In this document: positions 7,619-15,781 of the stretch, one piece after another
How positions within the stretch are numbered: the stretch's first letter is position 1
Layout: each line of letters begins with the position of its first letter
DNA from: an uncultured Clostridia bacterium
GTDB taxonomy: Bacteria > Bacillota > Clostridia > Peptostreptococcales > Anaerovoracaceae
NCBI GenBank assembly: GCA_937889655.1
Contig: CALBZG010000092.1
Span: 1 to 23,700 of the forward strand
Direction of reading: 5' to 3'
Length of the DNA stretch: 23,700 nt
Position numbers and translations under genes: made by a program
Notes under the pieces: generated by a model
Databases searched by the model: none
Seen by the model: only the letters and a program-made list of their open reading frames with translations
What the model was told of the DNA's origin: nothing

Positions 7619-8280
7619 AATCGATCACCTGCCTGTACGATCAGTAGTCCGTTTCCCGTTTCTTCTATAAATTTAACCAGTTCACTATATTTTTTAACAG
7701 TGGTTATTATTTCAATATTGCTTATATATCCAGTTGCATTCGTTCTTTCCAAAATTGAGAGACTGTCGTCCCGGACTCCGTCCGTAGAAGTTATTTCCTT
7801 GTCGGAATTGTCTTTGACAAACGCAACCTTGAACATCCCCAGAAGGGTCTCGCCCCGGGCATCATAAATTTCTATCAGATCACTTTTTCTAACTGAACTG
7901 CTTCGACTGTCGATCCAGCCTGGTTTAAGCGAGAAAACTGATTCGCCTTTTTTAAGCTCGTGACTCTCTCCGGAAAAATAATCCATCGTAATTTGAGCAT
8001 TTTGCGGTATAGCATGTTTTGCATATTGCCCCTCCAACCGATCCAGGCTCTTTTCTCCCAATGCTCCTGTTATGATATTATTGTGATCGATGCCAACAAC
8101 GGAAAACATATCTCGCGTCACAAATTCACCCTGATTTACTCCTCGGGCAGTCACAAGAACTTTCTCTTGCATGACCATTTGTCTTCCTTGCAGTTCCCAA
8201 TATATCAGCCCTCCTGCAGCAGCAAGAATCAGCAAGACTCCAACCAATGGTTTCATTAATCTCATTAAAATCCTCCTCAA
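7615..8280 (-). CDS. CpaB/RcpC-like SAF-domain membrane-anchored protein, first gene of Tad-like operon
   Basis: This 221-aa protein has an N-terminal transmembrane anchor (about residues 11-28) followed by a SAF-like domain (about 38-100). That domain has the pattern VTARGVNQGEFVTRDMFSV followed by a QNAQITMDYF segment, as in CpaB/RcpC and flagellar FlgA proteins. The C-terminal part (about 110-221) is beta-rich. In Tad loci CpaB is a periplasmic or extracytoplasmic accessory; in a Gram-positive cell it would sit in the wall space. GAGGAGG lies upstream of the start at 8280, and a consensus promoter lies just before that. As the first gene it fits a typical Tad gene order. Confidence 0.75.
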   Translation of the reverse strand: MRRILMRLMKPLVGVLLILAAAGGLIYWELQGRQMVMQEKVLVTARGVNQGEFVTRDMFSVVGIDHNNIITGALGEKSLDRLEGQYAKHAIPQNAQITMDYFSGESHELKKGESVFSLKPGWIDSRSSSVRKSDLIEIYDARGETLLGMFKVAFVKDNSDKEITSTDGVRDDSLSILERTNATGYISNIEIITTVKKYSELVKFIEETGNGLLIVQAGDRL

Positions 8281-8303
8281 TATTTATTGGAATATTATGG
8301 TAT

Positions 8304-8331
8304 ATTATATCTTATTTCCATATTTTGTCAA
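8304..8331 (-). promoter_or_regulatory. Consensus sigma-A promoter of the Tad-like operon
   Basis: On the minus strand a perfect TTGACA (complement at 8326-8331) is followed after 16 bp by a perfect TATAAT (complement at 8304-8309). The start codon of the first Tad-like gene is at 8280, so the transcript leader would be only about 15-20 bases and mostly ribosome binding site. There is no room for a riboswitch or attenuator. The surrounding sequence is very AT-rich. Confidence 0.85.
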
Positions 8332-8349
8332 TATTAATATAGCAAGTAT

Positions 8350-8378
8350 ACAAAAAGACGCATCTCTCAATGCGTCTT
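8350..8378 (-). terminator. Rho-independent terminator after rpe
   Basis: On the minus strand an 8-bp perfect stem (AAGACGCA with TGCGTCTT, at 8355-8362 and 8371-8378) with an 8-base loop is followed directly by TTTTTG. It lies about 50 bp after the rpe stop and before the Tad-like promoter, so it ends the long housekeeping operon. Confidence 0.85.
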
Positions 8379-8429
8379 CAAACTGCTAAACATTTTCAAA
8401 ACAATATTCTTAATGCGCCGGTAAAAGGA

Positions 8430-9083
8430 TCATTTTATTTTTTCAAGAAATCTGCTGGTCATTTCAGCGATATCACCATCCTTGAATATCGCAGAACCTG
8501 CAACCACTATATCCGCCCCGGCTTCTAAAACGTCCTCCACATTTTCAAGATTGACACCTCCGTCAATTTCTATCTCATAATCATATCCTTTTTCAGCTCT
8601 GATTTTTTTAAGCATGCTGATTTTGTCGAGACTGGATTCGATGAATTTCTGCCCCCCGAAGCCCGGATTCACCGACATGACTAGAACGAGATCGACGTCT
8701 GCCAGTATGTTTTCCAAGGTGGAGACAGGCGTTGCTGGATTGATCGAGACCCCCGCCTTGACCCCCAAACTTTTTATGTAGCTGATGCTTCTGTTCAGGT
8801 GGGAAACCGCTTCCTGATGAACGGTAATATAGGCTGTATTATTGGTAACGAAATCGGCGGCATATTTGTCCGGATCTTCAATCATCAGGTGCACGTCAAA
8901 AGGCATTTCGGTCTTGCCTGAAAGGCTCTTCATCACACATGCGCCATAACTGATATTAGGAACAAAATGCCCATCCATCACATCGACATGGATCAAGTGA
9001 GCCCCTGCTTTTTCTATTATGTTCACATCCTCGCCAAGTTTTGAAAAATCTGCCGACAGGATCGATGGTGCCAATTTTGTCAT
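8430..9083 (-). CDS. rpe: Ribulose-phosphate 3-epimerase
   Basis: This 217-aa TIM-barrel enzyme interconverts D-ribulose 5-phosphate and D-xylulose 5-phosphate in the pentose phosphate pathway. Visible motifs are APSILSADF at the N-terminus, HVDVMDGHFVPN (residues 32-43) with metal-binding His and Asp, DVHLMIEDP near 63-71, SVNPGFGGQKF in the middle and EIDGGVN near 170. The length equals the family norm. It is the last gene of the cluster, 18 bp after rsgA, and is followed by a terminator. Placement after rsgA is the usual Firmicutes order. Confidence 0.97.
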   Translation of the reverse strand: MTKLAPSILSADFSKLGEDVNIIEKAGAHLIHVDVMDGHFVPNISYGACVMKSLSGKTEMPFDVHLMIEDPDKYAADFVTNNTAYITVHQEAVSHLNRSISYIKSLGVKAGVSINPATPVSTLENILADVDLVLVMSVNPGFGGQKFIESSLDKISMLKKIRAEKGYDYEIEIDGGVNLENVEDVLEAGADIVVAGSAIFKDGDIAEMTSRFLEKIK

Positions 9084-9101
9084 CTTTTCTCCTCATTAAA
9101 T

Positions 9102-9980
9102 TTAGTATTTATTTTTCAGTCTTAGCTTAAGTTCTTCCATTTGCTCCCGGTAAGAAGCATATCTGCTTTCGCTAATGGCCCCTCTTTCGACCGCCTCACG
9201 GACTGAGCAGCCCGGTTCTTCCATGTGCGTACAATCATCAAAGCGGCATTTTCCAATTAAGTTTGCCATTTCCGGATATAGATGCTGCAAGTCCTCCGGT
9301 TCCGCGTCCAAAACATCAAATGATGTGAATCCCGGAGTATCAAAAATGAATGTACGGTCTCCTGCATCAAATATTTCAACATGTCGTGTCGTATGCTTTC
9401 CGCGGGAAGTCTTTTTACTGATTTCCCCTATTTCTGCTCCAGCTTCCGGTAGAAGAAGATTCAGAATCGTCGATTTGCCAACACCGCTGGGGCCGGCTAA
9501 TGCTGCTTTGCTGCCTTTGATCAGATCCTTCAAAATATCGATTCCCTCACCGGTACGGCCGCAAATATACACGATAGGATATATGATCCCATAAACGTTT
9601 TGAATATTTTGTATTTCTTCCGCTTTGGCCAGATCAACCTTGTTCATGCAAAGCACCACGTCGGTATTGCTTGCTTCCGCCATAACCAGGAATTTATCCA
9701 TCACGGCACGGTTTGGTTCCGGATCTTTAAATGAAAAAATGACACAGAAACAATCCACATTGGAGATGGGCGGTCTGATGAAATGATTTCGTCTCGGAAA
9801 TATTTCCGTTATTACAGCATCGGAATTCTCGGAAAGTTCTATTTCAACATCGTCGCCCACCATCGGCGTTATGCCTTGCTTTTTAAAAACTCCCCGGGCT
9901 TTGCATTGATGAACTGTGCCCTCCGGAGGTGTTTTGACATAGTAGAAACCTCCGATACCTTTGATTATGATGCCTTTCAT
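9102..9980 (-). CDS. rsgA: Ribosome small subunit-dependent GTPase RsgA
   Basis: This 292-aa circularly permuted GTPase assists late maturation of the 30S subunit. An N-terminal OB-fold (residues 1-65) is followed by the permuted G motifs: NKVD (113-116, G4), GPSGVGKST (163-171, G1) and DTPG (214-217, G3). A C-terminal zinc site contains C245, C250, H252 and C258. All hallmark residues are present and the length is normal. It sits 10 bp after prkC; in Bacillus the orthologue is known to be phosphorylated by the PrkC kinase, which fits the neighbourhood. Confidence 0.97.
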   Translation of the reverse strand: MKGIIIKGIGGFYYVKTPPEGTVHQCKARGVFKKQGITPMVGDDVEIELSENSDAVITEIFPRRNHFIRPPISNVDCFCVIFSFKDPEPNRAVMDKFLVMAEASNTDVVLCMNKVDLAKAEEIQNIQNVYGIIYPIVYICGRTGEGIDILKDLIKGSKAALAGPSGVGKSTILNLLLPEAGAEIGEISKKTSRGKHTTRHVEIFDAGDRTFIFDTPGFTSFDVLDAEPEDLQHLYPEMANLIGKCRFDDCTHMEEPGCSVREAVERGAISESRYASYREQMEELKLRLKNKY

Positions 9981-9990
9981 GCCGTTACTC

Positions 9991-11997
9991 TTAATACAGC
10001 TGTCCGGTGCTGAAATCCACGGTGTATCTCGCCACCTCGGTGGTGTCGAAAATCACAGTCACGGTGCCCTTCCCCTGGCCGGACAATGTCACCGTACCTC
10101 CGCCATCGGCCTTCATTCGCTGAGCATTGCTGAGAATGTTATGAGTTCCACTTTCATCAGATACTACAACTGTTAAATTAAATACTTCATTCTGCGCCGC
10201 AGCAAAGTCTACATAAAGCGGGATAGAGTAGGAATCATCAGAATTCGAAGGCTTTCCGCTTACTTTAACGTTAATGGCTGTACCTGCAGGCACCGTCTCA
10301 TCTGCGCCTTGCTCCTGCCAAAATATTTCGCCCTCGGGATATTCCGAGTTCTCCTGAAGTGTAACCTTTCCCAATTTAAGATTAATAGAGGTCAAAACAG
10401 TCTTTGCTTCGGTTTCAGTCATGCCGATGAGCAACGGTACTATGGCTTCCGTTGGATCAATGCCAGAACTGACTACAAAATTAACAAAAGAGCCGGGAAC
10501 CGCTTCATCGCCTCCGGAAGGATCCTGACTCAAGACAATGCCTTCCGGTTGATTTGCATTCTCATATGTAACAGACCCCACCTTATAACCATATTTATTC
10601 AGAAAGAATACTGCATCCTGGTAAGTCTTGCTGACGATGTTCGGAACTGTTCCTTCTCTCGAACCCCTGGAAACGTTGACGGTTACTATTTGTCCTTTCA
10701 GGACCCTGGTGTCCGCAGAAGGCGTTTGTGATACGATTTCACCTTCTTCAAAGGTGTCGCTATATACGATATCGCCGGTTACCATTTTGAGACCCGATGC
10801 TTCTGCATCCTCTAAGGCTTCTTCGAGAAGCATGCCGGAATAATCCGGCAAAGGGAACTCGTTGCCGCTACCGATACCGCCATTTTTAATCAAACTATAT
10901 ATCCCGATGCTAGCCGGGATCGCAAGGATCACAGCCAGTATAATAGCCATCGCTCTATATTTATTCAGTTGGAATCCCTTGGCTCCACCGACTTTTTTAA
11001 CGGGGCCTTTTATGTTTTTCGGGTTTTTATCAGATGTCCCCCCAGAAGCGCTGCTTCCGCCTCCGCCATTATTCCCGGCGCCATCCGACGAAAAACTGCT
11101 TTCTCCACCGAATGAACCCATCCCAACTGCACCGGTCGTCGAAGTACCGGTGTATATGGATTTACCAAGAATGCTATGTATATGCTCTACATTTTCGAGA
11201 GCTTCGTACATCTCATCAGCTGAAGAATATCTTTCCGTCTGATATTTTTTTGTAGCCTTCATGACCACCTGCTCCAACTGAGGAGGTATGCCGGAGACGA
11301 CTTTTGATGGAGGCACAATGTCGTCGTTTATATGCATCAGCGCTACAGAAACAGGATTTTCACCATCAAACGGCACTTTCCCGGTAAGAAGCTCATAAAG
11401 TACTACGCCCAAAGAATAGATATCCGACTTTTCATCAACATATCCACCCCTTGCCTGCTCAGGTGAAAAATAGTGGACGGAGCCCATAATGGTTCCTGTA
11501 TTCCCAACCAAAGTAGTAGCATTCACCGCTTTCGCAATGCCGAAATCAACGAGTTTAGGCACTCCCTCAGAGGTGACAAGAATATTCTGAGGTTTAACAT
11601 CTCTATGAATGATATGGTTCTTATGCGCCAGGCTGAGCGCGGAAGCCATCTGCTTTGTTATTTCAACTGCTCTATGCCATTCCATAGGTCCGTTGTCCCG
11701 GATGATATCACTCAGGGTCCGGCCCTCAACAAGCTCCATAACAATATAATGGATATTGCCTTCGCGACCAACGTCAAAAGTATTGACTATATTGGGATGG
11801 GCGAGGCTGGCTGCATTCTGGGATTCACGTTTAAAGTTTTCAATGAACTTCAAGTCTTTTGTGAACTCAGGCTTTAGAATTTTTATTGCAACAAACCGGT
11901 TCAGCAAACGGCATCTTGCCTTATAAACCACTGCCATGCCGCCATCGCCGATTCTTTCCAGCAATTCGTATCTTCCGGCGAGAATTCTACTACTCAT
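9991..11997 (-). CDS. prkC: PASTA-domain Ser/Thr protein kinase PrkC (Stk1)
   Basis: This 668-aa single-pass membrane kinase senses cell-wall fragments. The cytoplasmic kinase domain (about residues 10-270) contains the ATP lysine K39 in VAIK, HRDVKPQN (131-138), DFG (151-153) and an SPE motif (178-180). A Gly/Ser-rich juxtamembrane linker (about 290-325) leads to a transmembrane helix (about 348-370). Three extracellular PASTA repeats follow (about 380-446, 447-513 and 517-582). A C-terminal domain of about 80 residues could bind an additional ligand. The partner phosphatase gene lies 15 bp upstream. Muropeptide binding is known for the family, not shown here. Confidence 0.96.
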   Translation of the reverse strand: MSSRILAGRYELLERIGDGGMAVVYKARCRLLNRFVAIKILKPEFTKDLKFIENFKRESQNAASLAHPNIVNTFDVGREGNIHYIVMELVEGRTLSDIIRDNGPMEWHRAVEITKQMASALSLAHKNHIIHRDVKPQNILVTSEGVPKLVDFGIAKAVNATTLVGNTGTIMGSVHYFSPEQARGGYVDEKSDIYSLGVVLYELLTGKVPFDGENPVSVALMHINDDIVPPSKVVSGIPPQLEQVVMKATKKYQTERYSSADEMYEALENVEHIHSILGKSIYTGTSTTGAVGMGSFGGESSFSSDGAGNNGGGGSSASGGTSDKNPKNIKGPVKKVGGAKGFQLNKYRAMAIILAVILAIPASIGIYSLIKNGGIGSGNEFPLPDYSGMLLEEALEDAEASGLKMVTGDIVYSDTFEEGEIVSQTPSADTRVLKGQIVTVNVSRGSREGTVPNIVSKTYQDAVFFLNKYGYKVGSVTYENANQPEGIVLSQDPSGGDEAVPGSFVNFVVSSGIDPTEAIVPLLIGMTETEAKTVLTSINLKLGKVTLQENSEYPEGEIFWQEQGADETVPAGTAINVKVSGKPSNSDDSYSIPLYVDFAAAQNEVFNLTVVVSDESGTHNILSNAQRMKADGGGTVTLSGQGKGTVTVIFDTTEVARYTVDFSTGQLY

Positions 11998-12012
11998 CTA
12001 TCAATGTCCCCC

Positions 12013-12741
12013 TTAAATTTTTACGCATATTACGGTTATGTTGTCGCGCCCGCCATGCTGGTTTGCTTTATTGACCAGTTGGGCGCAAGTCTCTGTCATC
12101 GTCCTGCCCTGAGAGATCAAATCAGCAATCGTATTCTCGTCGACTTCTCCGTAAAGGCCATCGGTACATAAAAGCACTACATCTCCCAGTTCAACACCGG
12201 CCTGAAAAAAGTCGGGTTCACAGGTATTGTCGGCACCCAGCGCTTTTGTGATCATATTTTTCTTGGCGTGGGTGGCTGCATCTTTTTCTGAAATGACGCC
12301 CGTTTTTACTAAATCATTGACATATGTGTGGTCTTCCGTTATCTGCTTAAGTTTTCCCTGTCGGAAAATATAGGCTCTGCTGTCTCCAATGTTTACGAAA
12401 TAGGCTTTTTTCCCGTTTATGCAACAAATAACCGCCGTTGTTGCCATCCCGGCATTCTCAATGTATTTTTCCGCAAGTTCAAATATCCTTCCATTTACCT
12501 GATCAATACAGGGCATAAAGTGGGCTTTGAGCGTGGATACGTCGGTAACGCCGACAGGAGGGTCCTGCTGCACATATTCCGCTATCATAGAAACAGCGGT
12601 ACGCGAAGCTATTTCTCCCGCCGCACCGCCGCCAACTCCATCGGCTATTATAAACACTTTTTCCTTTGGCATAATGAAACAAGCATCTTCATTATTAACA
12701 CGTCTTATGCCTTTATCGCTTTTAAATCCAACCTGAATCAT
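12013..12741 (-). CDS. prpC: PP2C-family Ser/Thr phosphatase (Stp/PrpC)
   Basis: This 242-aa metal-dependent phosphatase reverses PrkC phosphorylation. Conserved motifs are NNEDA near residue 16, DGVGGGAAGE (about 34-43), NIGDSRAY in the middle, TDGLYGEV and the final GGRDNITV, which together supply the metal-binding aspartates. The length is typical of bacterial PrpC/Stp. It lies 39 bp after rsmB and 15 bp before prkC. The ATG at 12741 is preceded by AAAGGCGGACT. Confidence 0.96.
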   Translation of the reverse strand: MIQVGFKSDKGIRRVNNEDACFIMPKEKVFIIADGVGGGAAGEIASRTAVSMIAEYVQQDPPVGVTDVSTLKAHFMPCIDQVNGRIFELAEKYIENAGMATTAVICCINGKKAYFVNIGDSRAYIFRQGKLKQITEDHTYVNDLVKTGVISEKDAATHAKKNMITKALGADNTCEPDFFQAGVELGDVVLLCTDGLYGEVDENTIADLISQGRTMTETCAQLVNKANQHGGRDNITVICVKI

Positions 12742-12780
12742 AGTCCGCCTTTCTGAAATGCCGATTGTTTTTTCAGTTCT

Positions 12781-14088
12781 TTAATACTCTTCATCACTTA
12801 CGATGCTCGTGGTTTTTTTCATTTTACAAATGAAGAAGCCATCTGTACCGTCGGTATTAGGGAGCAGCTGGACCATTTCTTCCTTTTGAAAATCTTTGTT
12901 TCTCTTGAGAAAATCAAAAACGACTTTCTGGTTCTCCGCAGGGTTGATGGTACATGTGCAATACATGAGCACTCCACCCGGTTTTACATAACGGGATGAT
13001 GCATATAATATTTCTCCCTGTTTTCTTGGAAGCGTGTCGAATTCGATGGTTCTCTTTTTATATTTTATTTCTGGTTTTCGCCTCACCACACCAAGTCCTG
13101 AGCAAGGAGCGTCGACGATTACACGATCGGCCTTGCCGACAAGTGCCGAATCGATTTTCGTTGCATCCCAGGTCCTCGTCTTAATATTTCTTATTCCAAG
13201 ACGCTGGGCTTCCTTATCGATCAGGCCAACCTTTCTTGTATATACATCCGACGCAAGAACGGTTCCGGTGTTGTTCATGCGCTCAGCGATGGCCAGGCTT
13301 TTTCCTCCGGGTGCCGCACAAACATCCATGATGAATTCGCCATGCTGTGGGTCGAGCATGACAGTGGCCAGTTGCGAACTTTCATCCTGTATTGAAAACA
13401 TGCCCATTTTATAAAGTTTGCTGTCAACAAGCCCAGAGCCCTTGACATACAAGGCGTTTGGGCACAGTCTGCCTTCTTTGACTTCGTAACCCTTATCTTC
13501 CAGTTGGGCAATTAAATCTTTTTTAAGTATTTTAAGCCAGTTCAAACGAATCACGAGATCCGGCGTTTCGTTGCCTGCTTTCAGGAGTTCCTCAAGAAAG
13601 TCCCTTTCAAACTGTTCCATCCATAACTCAATGATCCAAGGCTCATAGGAGTATTTAACTGATAGATACCTGACTTCATCTTCTTCTCTGTCAGGCAATA
13701 CAACCTTGTACTTATCCCTGCTGTATGCCCGGAGAACTCCGTTGATAAATGCGTCCCTTCCTTTGCAGAATCGCTTCGCCAGAACGACGCTTTCATTAAC
13801 GGCTGCATACTCTGGAACTGACCCCATATAGCCCAGCTGGTAAATGCCCATTCTTAAAATGACCAGGTCCGGCAACTTTAATTTCTCGGCTCCCGAAGGG
13901 ACAAAATGGTCAATGATATAATCCAGAAAAATCTTGTTCTTCAAAACGCCATATACCAACTCCCTGACAAACGCCGGCGAGTCCGGTTTGCCCAATATAA
14001 TCTGGTGATTCAAGGCCAAATTGGAATATGAATTTTTCGTTTCAATGTCCAGCAGCGTATAATATGCTGTTTTCCTGTTCCTGTCCAT
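12781..14088 (-). CDS. rsmB: 16S rRNA (cytosine-967-C5) methyltransferase RsmB
   Basis: This 435-aa enzyme methylates cytosine 967 (E. coli numbering) of 16S rRNA using SAM. An N-terminal NusB-like RNA-binding domain (about residues 1-130) precedes a Rossmann methyltransferase domain. SAM motif I is DVCAAPGGKS (255-264), the PC motif DAPCSG contains C329, and the nucleophile motif MYCTCT contains C379. It starts one base after the yugP stop region, indicating tight coupling. In many Firmicutes rlmN follows; here a 39-bp gap and prpC follow instead. Confidence 0.96.
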   Translation of the reverse strand: MDRNRKTAYYTLLDIETKNSYSNLALNHQIILGKPDSPAFVRELVYGVLKNKIFLDYIIDHFVPSGAEKLKLPDLVILRMGIYQLGYMGSVPEYAAVNESVVLAKRFCKGRDAFINGVLRAYSRDKYKVVLPDREEDEVRYLSVKYSYEPWIIELWMEQFERDFLEELLKAGNETPDLVIRLNWLKILKKDLIAQLEDKGYEVKEGRLCPNALYVKGSGLVDSKLYKMGMFSIQDESSQLATVMLDPQHGEFIMDVCAAPGGKSLAIAERMNNTGTVLASDVYTRKVGLIDKEAQRLGIRNIKTRTWDATKIDSALVGKADRVIVDAPCSGLGVVRRKPEIKYKKRTIEFDTLPRKQGEILYASSRYVKPGGVLMYCTCTINPAENQKVVFDFLKRNKDFQKEEMVQLLPNTDGTDGFFICKMKKTTSIVSDEEY

Positions 14089-14089
14089 A

Positions 14090-14788
14090 TTAATCCCTTT
14101 CCCTTAAAGCTAAGATTCTGATAAGATTTGCGATCGCCATGGCTAAAGCCGCCAGATATGTCAATGCTGCCGCCGATAATACTTTTTTTGCTCCGACCTG
14201 TTCCTCGGCATAGATGATTCCCAGATCTACAAGCTGCGTCAATGCCCGGTTGGATGCATTTATTTCAACAGGCAAAGTAACCAGATGAAATATGACCACA
14301 CCAAGGAAAAATAATATGCCCAGATTAAAAAGCAGTTCGCCGGTCGTATAATTGCCAGCTGCATTGAGAGCGATCCCAATGATCAGAAGCGGCCACGCCA
14401 GGTTTGATACGATGCCTATGGCTGGAGCTATGCCGTTTCTTAATTTCAGCGGTCCGTATTCCTTCTGGTCCTGAATAGCATGTCCTGCTTCATGGGCAGC
14501 TATTGCGACAGAGGCAATAGACGCCTGATTGCTAACATCCGGCGAGAGCCTCAATACATCATGTTTCGGATCGTAATGGTCAGAGAGCTTTCCCGGAGTG
14601 ATTTCAACAGGAATATGCCCATAGCCATTCGCGTCAAGAATTCTTCTTGCAGCTTCCGCTCCGGTGACGCCTTTTTTGTTTCTTACTCTAAGATAGGTGC
14701 CATATGCATTAGATACTTTTAGCTGCGCATAAAATGTAAAAATTATGGCAGGGATCAAAAGCAACATAGTCGGATCGAAATAGTACAT
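14090..14788 (-). CDS. yugP: YugP-type zinc metallopeptidase, membrane-bound
   Basis: This 232-aa membrane protein has an N-terminal hydrophobic segment (about residues 7-22), a zinc-binding HEAGH (99-103) in AIAAHEAGHAIQDQ, and three further C-terminal hydrophobic stretches (about 118-140, 150-172 and 205-225). It belongs to the YugP family of putative neutral zinc metallopeptidases; the substrate is unknown. It lies between fmt and rsmB, a position often seen in Clostridia. A strong ribosome binding site (AGGAGAG) precedes the start at 14788. Confidence 0.9.
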   Translation of the reverse strand: MYYFDPTMLLLIPAIIFTFYAQLKVSNAYGTYLRVRNKKGVTGAEAARRILDANGYGHIPVEITPGKLSDHYDPKHDVLRLSPDVSNQASIASVAIAAHEAGHAIQDQKEYGPLKLRNGIAPAIGIVSNLAWPLLIIGIALNAAGNYTTGELLFNLGILFFLGVVIFHLVTLPVEINASNRALTQLVDLGIIYAEEQVGAKKVLSAAALTYLAALAMAIANLIRILALRERD

Positions 14789-14837
14789 TTGAACTCTCCT
14801 TTATTCTTAAAAGTCTACGATTAACAGATATATTATT

Positions 14838-15767
14838 TTACACTAAAATAACACCCTTTTCAATCTTATTGCCCCTCAAAAACTCAGATACGCTCATCCC
14901 CTTCTTTCCAGGGGTCTGGATCACTGTGGCTAATATAACGCCTTCTCCGCAGGAAATTTTTATTCCGTCATCTGTCACATCGATGATTTTTCCGGCAGGT
15001 TCCACCGATTTTTCCGAAAGCGGGAGTGAATCCCATATTTTCAGTAGTGTATCCTTGTAATTGCAGTAGGCCCCCGGCCACGAATTCATCGCTCGTATGA
15101 ATCTTTCTATCTCTTCCGCGCTCTTTGAGAAATCAATGCGACCCATTTCTTTAAAAATCATGGGTGCGTATGTGGCCAGTTCATGATCCTGTTTTGCAAA
15201 AACTGCGGTTCCGGCTTCAATGTTAGGAAGTATCTCGACAAGCAGCTTCGCGCCTTTTATCATCAATTCATCATGAAGCTGGTCTGCTGTCCAATCGCCG
15301 ATCAGTGTTTTCACAGTGGCGATCATGTCTCCGGAATCAAGTCCCTCTTCCATCTTCATAATGGTAACGCCGCTGTAATCGTCCCCCGCCAGGATTGCGT
15401 GCTGTATCGGTGCAGGCCCCCGATGTCTGGGGAGTATCGATGCGTGAACATTGATGCAACCGTATTTCGGCAAATCGAGGATCTCCCTTGGCAAGATCTT
15501 CCCGTACGCAACTACCACAATAAGATCCGGATCAATTTCTTCCAATCGCTGGATCAACCTGTCATTATTTTTTACTTTTTCAGGTTGAACCACGGGAATG
15601 CCCAGCTCGACGGCTTTTTCTTTGACCGGTGTGAACTGAAGTTTTTTCCCTCTATCCTTAGCCTTGTCGGGCTGCGTGACCACAAGAGCTACTTCATGGC
15701 CTGCCTTCACTATTGCATCGAGTGTGGGAACCGCAAATTCCGGTGTGCCCATAAATACGATCTTCAT
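14838..15767 (-). CDS. fmt: Methionyl-tRNA formyltransferase
   Basis: This 309-aa enzyme formylates initiator Met-tRNA using 10-formyl-tetrahydrofolate. The catalytic triad matches the E. coli numbering exactly: N106 and H108 in INVHASILP, and D144 in GLDSGD. The N-terminal MKIVFMGTPEFAVP is diagnostic. The C-terminal OB-like domain (about 205-309) binds tRNA. It lies 14 bp after def, so formylation and deformylation are coexpressed. Confidence 0.98.
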   Translation of the reverse strand: MKIVFMGTPEFAVPTLDAIVKAGHEVALVVTQPDKAKDRGKKLQFTPVKEKAVELGIPVVQPEKVKNNDRLIQRLEEIDPDLIVVVAYGKILPREILDLPKYGCINVHASILPRHRGPAPIQHAILAGDDYSGVTIMKMEEGLDSGDMIATVKTLIGDWTADQLHDELMIKGAKLLVEILPNIEAGTAVFAKQDHELATYAPMIFKEMGRIDFSKSAEEIERFIRAMNSWPGAYCNYKDTLLKIWDSLPLSEKSVEPAGKIIDVTDDGIKISCGEGVILATVIQTPGKKGMSVSEFLRGNKIEKGVILV

Positions 15768-15781
15768 GACATGCCCCCCTC

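Noticed and set aside
10309..10731. Open frame on the plus strand opposite the PASTA repeats of prkC
   Set aside because: It is a shadow of a repetitive, codon-biased coding region with no domain content.
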